Positions 1 through 4,707 of a stretch of 5,239 nt of DNA are shown piece by piece. The DNA comes from an uncultured Propionibacteriaceae bacterium (GTDB lineage: Bacteria > Actinomycetota > Actinomycetes > Propionibacteriales > Propionibacteriaceae). Under the pieces are notes generated by a model. The model searched no databases. It had not been told where the DNA came from and saw only the letters and a list, made by a program, of their open reading frames with translations. The stretch is from NCBI GenBank assembly GCA_947038745.1, contig CAMQXE010000108.1:1-5239 (forward strand), written 5' to 3'. A program made the translations under genes and the position numbers. How positions within the stretch are numbered: the first letter of the stretch is position 1; each line of letters opens with the position of its first letter.

Positions 1-610
1 CACCGATATGGAGTACTACGCATTCGAGGTAGTAGAGCGTGATGGCTACACCATGACTGTTTGCCGTACCGGTTACACCGGTGAGCACGGCTATGAGCTG
101 GTATGCCCGACGGCGAACGCTACTGACGTTTGGGACGCGGCGATGGCTGCTGGCGAGGAGTTCGGAATCCGGGCTGCAGGTCTGGCTGCCCGCGATACTT
201 TGCGTCTGGAGATGGGTTACCCGCTGCACGGGCATGACCTTTCCCCTCAGATCATGGCAAATGAATGCCGGGTCGGTTGGGCTATCGGCTGGAAGAAGCC
301 GGAGTTCTTTGGCCGTGAAGCGCTTGCTGCTGCTAAGGAGGCTGGAGCCCCTCGCATGTTGCGTGGACTTGTTGCTAAGAAGCCAGGCATTGCGCGAGAT
401 CACATGATCGTCAAGAACGCTGACGGCGTAGAGGTCGGGCATATCACGTCAGGAAATATGTCGGTGACGAAGAAGATTGGCATCGCGCTCGCGCTGCTCG
501 ACAAGTCGATCAAGGAAGGCGACACGGTCCTCGTTGACGTCCGTGGTCGCGACCTTGAGATGGAAGTTGTCAAGCCTCCGTTCGTCGAGCCGAGCGTTAA
601 GGAAGACTAA
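1..610 (+). CDS. gcvT: Aminomethyltransferase, glycine cleavage system T protein (C-terminal part, 5' end outside window)
   Basis: GcvT takes the aminomethyl group held on the lipoyl arm of GcvH and, with tetrahydrofolate, yields 5,10-methylene-THF and ammonia; it is a cytosolic part of the glycine cleavage complex. The frame is already open at base 2, so the ATG at position 8 is internal. About 202 residues are visible against a family length near 360-370. Family blocks seen in order are RTGYTGEHGYEL, the GLAARDTLRLEMGYPLHGHD folate-domain motif, the VGWAIGWKKPEFFGREAL block, the C-terminal barrel with GHITSGNMS, and a closing VVKPPFVEP. All 12 visible lysines use AAG, unlike the mixed AAA/AAG of the genes downstream, which suggests high expression. 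A terminator follows at once, so gcvT ends its transcript; gcvH and gcvP are not downstream within this window. Confidence 0.97.
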   Translation, partial: TDMEYYAFEVVERDGYTMTVCRTGYTGEHGYELVCPTANATDVWDAAMAAGEEFGIRAAGLAARDTLRLEMGYPLHGHDLSPQIMANECRVGWAIGWKKPEFFGREALAAAKEAGAPRMLRGLVAKKPGIARDHMIVKNADGVEVGHITSGNMSVTKKIGIALALLDKSIKEGDTVLVDVRGRDLEMEVVKPPFVEPSVKED

Positions 611-628
611 CGCTTAGTGACTCTTGTC

Positions 629-665
629 ATTGCTGGCCGGACGTGTAAGTCCGGCCAGCAATTTT
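629..665 (+). terminator. Rho-independent terminator of gcvT
   Basis: A perfect 14-bp stem pairs 629-642 (with core GCTGGCCGGAC) with 649-662, around the six-base loop GTGTAA. It runs directly into TTTT at 662-665. It starts 19 bases after the gcvT stop codon. There is no A-run on the left side, so it should work in the + direction only. Confidence 0.93.
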
Positions 666-686
666 CTTGGTAAAGCAGAAAATAGT

Positions 687-716
687 TTGTTTCTGGTGGG
701 ATATCGCCGCTAGCGT
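687..716 (+). promoter_or_regulatory. Probable leaderless promoter of the Eis-like gene
   Basis: A -10 box TAGCGT (711-716) fits the actinobacterial TANNNT form and lies 18 bases after a -35-like TTGTTT (687-692). Six bases separate the -10 box from the ATG at 723, so transcription would start on or next to the A of the start codon. No Shine-Dalgarno stands at the usual distance: the nearest purine run, GGTGGG at 695-700, is about 22 bases from the ATG. The -10 box lies within the 8-bp palindrome CGCTAGCG (708-715). An inverted repeat CAGAAA(676-681)/TTTCTG(690-695) overlaps the -35 box. Confidence 0.6.
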
Positions 717-722
717 GCTGCT

Positions 723-1958
723 ATGGATTCTCGTTACCGGTATGACGAAATTACAGCAGCGATTAGTGCTGATGATCCTAAGCGCCATGACTTCTTCTGC
801 GCGCTAGGGATAGCTTTCCTGGGGAATGACAACACCCGTGAGCAATCAGCAAAACAAGGCGAATATGCAGTGGCAGATAAGTCTTTGATGCGCGGTCTCT
901 ACGTCGACGGTGACCTGTTGCCAGTGGCTACTTTTAGTTCAGCGCCGCGCCAAGTCAATGTTGGGCATGGACGTTTTGTCCCCGGGAATCTCATTACCGA
1001 TGTGACAGTGCGTGCTTCTCACCGGCGTCGAGGGCTCCTTACTTACCTCATGCAACGTGATCTCCATGAAGCGCAACAGCGTGGCGATGTGGTGGCAGCC
1101 TTGACCGCTTCGGAAGGCGCGATCTATGGGCGTTTTGGCTTTGGCGTTGCTTCTCGTTTAGCTAACGTCAAAATTGATTGTCAAAAATTTTCCCTACGGG
1201 AACCGGCCGTTGGCGAATGTGAGTATGTATCCCGCGAGCAGGCATTGGAATTGCAGGGCAAACTTACCGAAAAGATGCTGGCAGAAGATCGAGGCGCGAT
1301 GGGTAGATTCGCGCATATCCCAGATCAGATTTCTGGTATGTATGACTGGCGTTCTGGAAGCGCGGATCGCGATACCCGGGCAGTTGCACATTATCGTGAT
1401 GGCGTAGCCGATGGGGTTGCATTCTATAAGCCAGTTCCGGGTTCTGATCCTGGAGAAATAACTGTGGTTGAGATCCAGACAGTCGATGCTGATGCTCGTC
1501 TAGCGCTGTGGGATTTCCTTGCCTCGATCGATCTGGTTGAGAAGCTCAGCTCTCGTAGATTTCGTCTTGATGATCCATTGCAGTGGGCGGTTAAGGATTT
1601 TCGGGCAGTAAAAGTTACTGGTATCTATGATCTGCTCTGGTTGCGGATACTTGATCCAATTCGTGCTCTCGAAGAGCGTGGCTGGGATCGTTCTGGCTCG
1701 CTGGTGTTGCGGATAGATGATCCTCTGGGATTCACTGCTGGAACATTCCATATAGAGACAGATGGTGATCTGGCGCATGTTGTAGCGACGCAAGCTGAGC
1801 CACAAGCGCAACTAAATGCAGAGACTTTTGCCTCGTTGTATTTCGGGGACGTTAGTGCGCTCGTTCTTGGCGCTGCCGGTCGTATCAGTGGAGACGTCGC
1901 TGCCGTGGATCGACTATTTCGTACTGATTGCCCACCCTATATGGCAGTTGGATTTTAG
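723..1958 (+). CDS. Eis-like GNAT family N-acetyltransferase
   Basis: This 411-residue protein has the three-part Eis architecture: an N-terminal GNAT domain, a second GNAT-like domain, and a C-terminal SCP2-like (sterol carrier fold) domain. The acetyl-CoA motif is visible at residues 94-106 (VTVRASHRRRGLL). The signature SEGAIYGRFGFG follows at 130-141, where Tyr135 matches the proposed general acid of mycobacterial Eis (Tyr126). The chain ends in PPYMAVGF; in Eis the C-terminal carboxylate of the last Phe acts as base, and Phe is kept here. The block LLWLRILDPIRALEERGW (304-321) opens the C-terminal part. Known relatives acetylate amines, including aminoglycosides at several positions and lysines on proteins, from acetyl-CoA in the cytosol. 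The true substrate here is unknown. The start at 723 is chosen from the leaderless promoter. It appears monocistronic, set apart by a terminator before it and a stem-loop after it. Confidence 0.92.
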   Translation: MDSRYRYDEITAAISADDPKRHDFFCALGIAFLGNDNTREQSAKQGEYAVADKSLMRGLYVDGDLLPVATFSSAPRQVNVGHGRFVPGNLITDVTVRASHRRRGLLTYLMQRDLHEAQQRGDVVAALTASEGAIYGRFGFGVASRLANVKIDCQKFSLREPAVGECEYVSREQALELQGKLTEKMLAEDRGAMGRFAHIPDQISGMYDWRSGSADRDTRAVAHYRDGVADGVAFYKPVPGSDPGEITVVEIQTVDADARLALWDFLASIDLVEKLSSRRFRLDDPLQWAVKDFRAVKVTGIYDLLWLRILDPIRALEERGWDRSGSLVLRIDDPLGFTAGTFHIETDGDLAHVVATQAEPQAQLNAETFASLYFGDVSALVLGAAGRISGDVAAVDRLFRTDCPPYMAVGF

Positions 1959-1973
1959 GTGAGCCATGTCGGA

Positions 1974-2013
1974 TCAGTCGTCCTGCTTGGACTAGACTGA
2001 ACTCCTAATTTTT
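1974..2013 (+). terminator. Bulged stem-loop with distal T-run, possible weak terminator
   Basis: TCAGTCGTCC (1974-1983) pairs with GGAC (1989-1992) and GACTGA (1995-2000), leaving a two-base TA bulge and the loop TGCTT. A run of five T occurs at 2009-2013, eight bases past the stem, which is far for a classical intrinsic terminator. It lies 16 bases after the stop of the Eis-like gene, as a terminator should. The same DNA could instead be an operator or a leader structure for the next gene. Confidence 0.4.
1993..1998 (+). promoter_or_regulatory. Possible -10 box for the membrane protein gene
   Basis: TAGACT fits TANNNT and would start RNA near 2005, giving a leader of about 29 bases that includes the Shine-Dalgarno at 2015-2022. 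No convincing -35 box is seen 16-18 bases upstream. It lies inside the right arm of the 1974-2000 stem-loop, so the two readings compete unless the repeat is an operator. Confidence 0.3.
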
Positions 2014-2014
2014 G

Positions 2015-2022
2015 GTGAGGAG
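2015..2022 (+). promoter_or_regulatory. Ribosome binding site of the TIGR02206-type membrane protein
   Basis: GTGAGGAG precedes the ATG at 2034 by 11 bases and fixes that start. ACTCCT at 2001-2006 is complementary to AGGAGT at 2018-2023 and could mask this site if the transcript begins upstream of 2001, for example by read-through from the Eis-like gene. Confidence 0.75.
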
Positions 2023-2033
2023 TAATTTTCCGC

Positions 2034-2888
2034 ATGAGCAACTTCGCTGCGACTGCAGAGCATGGCTTCAAATTATTTGGGCCGACGCATCTGGTTACCG
2101 TCGCACTAATCGTAGTGGTGCTGTGGGGGCTCTACTTCTTTCGAAATATCAGTGATCGAGCTAAACGGATAGTTAGTTGGGTCATGGCGATTTGCCTTAT
2201 TGCCGACGAGCCGATCTATCAGTATTGGCGACTATCTAACGGGATCTGGGATCTAAAAGAGCACCTGCCGTTGCACCTGTGCTCGATCATCATGCCGCTG
2301 GCCGCTATCGTGCTGATTTGGCGTAACTATCGCTGGTATGAGTGCGTCTTAATGCTGGCAGCTATTGGCCCGGTCATGTCTATCCTGACACCTAATCTCG
2401 ATGCCTATGGTTTTCCGCATTACCGCTATTGCGAGTTTTTCTTCGCTCATGCCTTAATGATCGCAGCGATGTTATGGGTGACGTGGTGCTACAAGCTCAT
2501 GCCGACCTGGCGGTCAGTCTGGAATGCAATGAAAATCCTGCTCGGCTACGCCGTTGTGATCTTTATCATTAACTGCTGCTTGGGCTCGAATTATCTCTTC
2601 ATTAATCATAAGCTGCCGACAGCATCGATTCTGGATCTGTTACCGCCTTGGCCGGGGTATCTCGTTGTGGCATCTTTTGCGTTGCTGATCTGGTGGACAT
2701 TGGTCTGGCTGGTCTTTGCTTGTATTCAGAAAGTCAAGTACTCAGTGAGTTGGAAAACTCAGTGCATCGATGTCTGGCGTGATAAAACCATCGAAAAACA
2801 GCTCCACCATCCAGGCGGGGCGCGCTTCTTAGAGTTTTATCCTGAGTGTGCTTCTGACTATCCAGAGTGTGTTCGTGGTGGCTCGTAA
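2034..2888 (+). CDS. YwaF/TIGR02206 family integral membrane protein
   Basis: This 284-residue protein belongs to the TIGR02206 (Bacillus YwaF-like) family, whose function is not established. Family marks are FGPTHL near residues 15-20, LPLHLCSI at 78-85, the HYRYCEFFFAHAL block at 129-141, and GSNYLFINHKLPTASILDLL followed by PPWPGY (184-209). About seven hydrophobic helices are visible, roughly at 17-36, 45-63, 81-97, 102-118, 132-152, 166-186 and 207-232; there is no separate signal peptide. The conserved His, Tyr and Asn residues between helices suggest a buried polar site. After the last helix comes a hydrophilic tail of about 50 residues (233-284) that I do not associate with the family core; it ends in two spaced YPEC motifs. 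The start at 2034 is supported by GTGAGGAG. The 48-base gap to the next gene contains that gene's own promoter. Confidence 0.9.
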   Translation: MSNFAATAEHGFKLFGPTHLVTVALIVVVLWGLYFFRNISDRAKRIVSWVMAICLIADEPIYQYWRLSNGIWDLKEHLPLHLCSIIMPLAAIVLIWRNYRWYECVLMLAAIGPVMSILTPNLDAYGFPHYRYCEFFFAHALMIAAMLWVTWCYKLMPTWRSVWNAMKILLGYAVVIFIINCCLGSNYLFINHKLPTASILDLLPPWPGYLVVASFALLIWWTLVWLVFACIQKVKYSVSWKTQCIDVWRDKTIEKQLHHPGGARFLEFYPECASDYPECVRGGS

Positions 2889-2914
2889 ACTAGAGATTTC
2901 ATCCGCTGGGCAAA

Positions 2915-2927
2915 CTATGCAGCATAG
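2915..2927. promoter_or_regulatory. Perfect 13-bp palindrome, candidate operator
   Basis: CTATGCAGCATAG has two perfect 6-bp arms around a central A at 2921. Its right end overlaps the first three bases of the -10 box TAGGCT (2925-2930) of the hydrolase gene, where a bound repressor would block RNA polymerase. The arms are short and no T-run follows, so a terminator role is unlikely. No regulator gene is visible in the window. Confidence 0.4.
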
Positions 2928-2930
2928 GCT
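2925..2930 (+). promoter_or_regulatory. -10 box of the hydrolase gene, probable leaderless start
   Basis: TAGGCT fits TANNNT and lies six bases before the ATG at 2937, the same spacing as at the Eis-like gene. No Shine-Dalgarno is placed properly: GGG directly abuts the ATG. The -35 region is not recognisable. Confidence 0.55.
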
Positions 2931-2936
2931 GTCGGG

Positions 2937-3857
2937 ATGGAACGCGAACAGCTCACAGCCGATGATGGTGCCACTCTCGATATCTGTATCTGGCGCCCAG
3001 CGCACCCTCCTAGGGGGATAGTCCAGATTGCGCATGGCATGGCTGAGTATGCGGCTCGGTATGACTATCTAGGGCATCGGCTTGCTGCCGTCGGGTGGTT
3101 AGTGGTGGCAGGGGATCATCGTGGACATGGAGCTAGGGCAAAAGCATGTGACGAGCTAGGTGTTTTCCCGGCTCGTGGCTACGATCAGATCGTCGATGAT
3201 CTTTACCTCATAGGACAGCACTATCGGAGCCAAGATAGGTCTTTGCCTTGGATACTTCTTGGGCATTCGATGGGATCATTTCTTGTCAGACTGCTAGCGT
3301 CGCGAGTTGGGCGCGAGATGGCTGGTCTGGTTGTTATAGGTACTGGTGGTTCGCAGGGGGCTTTGGCCCCCATTGCAAAGGCCGTAGCTGCTCGTGAAGT
3401 ACGCAAACGTGGAGATCGCGGCGTTAGTACTGTCATGGACAAGCTTGCCTTCGGTGAGTTTAATAAGGCGTTTCGTCCGACCCGCACGCAAGCAGATTGG
3501 TTATCGCGAGACGAGGCTCAGGTTGATGCCTATCTTGCTGATCCATTGTGCGGTTTTATCTGCTCAGCAGGGTTCTATCGTGAGTTGATTCAACTCGTCG
3601 AGCTTGTTAACCGCGGAGAAATAATGCGGGCTATGCCGCCGTCGCTGCCGATCTTGCTGTTATCTGGCGCAGCAGATCCTGTGGGTAAGTCCGGAGCGGG
3701 GGTTCGTGCTGTAGCACAGCAGTTTAGTAAATACGGCATGAGAGATGTCACGCTGCAGCTTTACCCGCGGGCTCGTCATGAGATTCTCAATGAGACGAAC
3801 CGAGATGAGGCCATAGCAGCGGTAATTGCGTGGCTAGATATGACCTGCAACGGCTAG
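2937..3857 (+). CDS. Alpha/beta hydrolase, monoacylglycerol lipase/lysophospholipase type (serine aminopeptidase S33 fold)
   Basis: The 306-residue protein is a complete alpha/beta hydrolase. Seen in order are the oxyanion-hole motif HGMAEY (33-38), the strand and turn GDHRGHG (59-65), the nucleophile elbow GHSMGS with Ser111 (109-114), the acid Asp247 in SGAADPVG, and His281 in ARHEILNE. The HGMAEY and DHRGHG pair is typical of the monoglyceride lipase/lysophospholipase branch (PldB-like), which cleaves the ester of monoacylglycerols or lysophospholipids. The lid region between about residues 140 and 230 is the variable part that sets the substrate. There is no signal peptide or membrane helix, so it is probably cytosolic. 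It has its own promoter. An iron-regulated siderophore unit lies just downstream, but a role in siderophore ester cleavage is only a guess from position. Confidence 0.92.
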   Translation: MEREQLTADDGATLDICIWRPAHPPRGIVQIAHGMAEYAARYDYLGHRLAAVGWLVVAGDHRGHGARAKACDELGVFPARGYDQIVDDLYLIGQHYRSQDRSLPWILLGHSMGSFLVRLLASRVGREMAGLVVIGTGGSQGALAPIAKAVAAREVRKRGDRGVSTVMDKLAFGEFNKAFRPTRTQADWLSRDEAQVDAYLADPLCGFICSAGFYRELIQLVELVNRGEIMRAMPPSLPILLLSGAADPVGKSGAGVRAVAQQFSKYGMRDVTLQLYPRARHEILNETNRDEAIAAVIAWLDMTCNG

Positions 3858-3892
3858 GAGATATTTCTGCTGTCGCATTGAGTAGCGATCAA

Positions 3893-3921
3893 CTGTTATG
3901 GAATAAAGTATGCAGTAATCT
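3893..3921 (+). promoter_or_regulatory. Possible promoter of the siderophore utilisation operon
   Basis: A -35-like CTGTTA (3893-3898) stands 17 bases before TAATCT (3916-3921), which fits TANNNT. RNA would begin near 3928, inside the iron box, so a bound DtxR/IdeR-type protein would block initiation. A second candidate -10, TAGCCT at 3931-3936, lies within the iron box itself. Either placement predicts iron repression. Confidence 0.4.
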
Positions 3922-3924
3922 AAC

Positions 3925-3943
3925 CGAGGGTAGCCTCACCTTA
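3925..3943 (+). promoter_or_regulatory. DtxR/IdeR-type iron box (operator)
   Basis: CGAGGGTAGCCTCACCTTA matches 14 of 19 positions of the consensus TTAGGTTAGGCTAACCTAA (S at the centre), including the whole TAGCCT core and the flanking AGG and ACCT. The DtxR/IdeR family binds this operator when loaded with Fe(II) and represses iron-uptake genes. It lies 23 bases before the chosen start of a siderophore-interacting protein, exactly the kind of gene this operator controls. Confidence 0.72.
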
Positions 3944-3951
3944 TGTGATCA

Positions 3952-3960
3952 GGGATGGGG
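3952..3960 (+). promoter_or_regulatory. Ribosome binding site deciding the SIP start
   Basis: The purine-rich GGGATGGGG ends six bases before the ATG at 3967, normal Shine-Dalgarno spacing. It overlaps the other possible ATG at 3955, which would have only GGG directly abutting it and is therefore less likely. Confidence 0.55.
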
Positions 3961-3966
3961 TTTTCG

Positions 3967-4704
3967 ATGGCTACCGGAAAGATTGCTATGAAGCTTCAAT
4001 GGGAACGCCTTGCGGTTAAGGCATTAGGGGCACGGCCAGCAGTTTTGAAGGTACTTGCGGTAGAGAGTGCTGGGCCACAATTCCAAAGAATCCACGTGGA
4101 TTGCGGGGATCTCTTCTCTCGCGTCCCGGTTCATCCCACGATGTGGCTTCGGCTGTGGTTCGACAATCAAGGCAAGCCGCATCAGCGGGCTTTTACGTTG
4201 GTAGACCCTGATCTCGAAACTAGCACTGCCTGGCTTGAGTTTGCCTTGCATGACGGCGTCGCCTCGGAGTGGGCCCGTCAAGCAGCAATCGGGCAGAGTA
4301 TTGAAGCCTCCTTTTTGGGGAGCAAATACGTTTGGCAAGGAGAGGCGCCAGCAGCAGGTAGCGCATGGGAATCGACGCTTATTGCAGGCGATTTAGCGGC
4401 GTTGCCAGCGATCAATTCGTTACTTGACCAGCTAGGAGATACGCCAGCGACGGTAGTGCTGGATTGTGCTCAGGGTGAAGATCTAGCCATCGCAGTTCGT
4501 TGTGCAGCGGCGCATCAGCTTAAGTATTGCCAAGGCGGCGAGGCGTTCACTGATGAGATATTAGCGCTAGCTGGGGTTTCGGGGCAGCGGATCTGGATTG
4601 CTGCAGAAGCTGAGCTGACGCGCACTCTTGCTAAGCGATTGCAACAAGACTATGGCGTAGCAAAAGCCGATATTGCCGCAGTTGGCTATTGGCGGAGGGG
4701 ATAA
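3967..4704 (+). CDS. Siderophore-interacting protein (SIP), FAD-dependent ferric-siderophore reductase
   Basis: This cytosolic 245-residue flavoprotein of the ViuB/YqjH-like SIP family reduces the Fe(III) of imported siderophores so that iron is released. Visible are the FAD-binding RAFT motif (74-77, RxYT type), the phosphate-contacting block LHDGVASEWA (94-103), the nucleotide-binding segment GDLAALPAI (141-149; usual family form GDETALPAI), IWIAAEAE (209-216; usual form WxAGE), and the C-terminal GYWRRG (240-245). The ET-to-LA change in the nucleotide-binding loop and Gly-to-Ala in the AGE motif are departures from the usual form and may affect the electron donor. The start at 3967 is preferred for its Shine-Dalgarno; 3955 (four residues longer) and 3988 (seven shorter, with GGAAAG upstream) are alternatives. 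An iron box precedes it. The permease gene follows after three bases, so the two are co-transcribed. Confidence 0.92.
   Translation: MATGKIAMKLQWERLAVKALGARPAVLKVLAVESAGPQFQRIHVDCGDLFSRVPVHPTMWLRLWFDNQGKPHQRAFTLVDPDLETSTAWLEFALHDGVASEWARQAAIGQSIEASFLGSKYVWQGEAPAAGSAWESTLIAGDLAALPAINSLLDQLGDTPATVVLDCAQGEDLAIAVRCAAAHQLKYCQGGEAFTDEILALAGVSGQRIWIAAEAELTRTLAKRLQQDYGVAKADIAAVGYWRRG
4691..4700 (+). promoter_or_regulatory. Ribosome binding site of the permease gene
   Basis: GGCGGAGGGG lies within the last codons of the SIP gene, seven bases before the ATG at 4708. This strong site supports the start and coupled translation of the pair. Confidence 0.8.
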
Positions 4705-4707
4705 ATC

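Noticed and set aside
81..407. Open frame of 108 codons on + within gcvT
   Set aside because: It lies fully inside gcvT in another frame; gcvT has strong family motifs across the same bases, and this frame shows no domain or ribosome site.
1500..1811. Open frame of 103 codons on the - strand inside the Eis-like gene
   Set aside because: Shadow of a well-supported gene; the product has no recognisable motif and there is no promoter or ribosome site.
1987..2005. Second possible iron box before the membrane protein gene
   Set aside because: Only 11 of 19 consensus positions match and the symmetric flanks are poor; such a match is expected by chance when a sequence is searched by eye.
2829..3035. 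Open frame of 68 codons on the - strand across the 2889-2936 gap
   Set aside because: It runs antisense to the ends of two real genes and over a promoter; there is no ribosome site or motif.
2937..3857. Hydrolase as an IroE/Fes-type siderophore esterase of the downstream operon
   Set aside because: Its motifs (HGMAEY, DHRGHG, GHSMGS) fit the monoacylglycerol lipase branch, and it has its own promoter upstream of the iron box, so only proximity supports this idea.
3873..3916. Short inverted repeats after the hydrolase gene (TCGC/GCGA and ACTG/CAGT) as a terminator
   Set aside because: Arms are only four bases, loops are long or mismatched, and no T-run follows.
4024..4338. Open frame of 104 codons on the - strand inside the SIP gene
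   Set aside because: It overlaps the FAD-binding half of a conserved gene; the translation is low in complexity of known motifs and looks like a mirror artefact.
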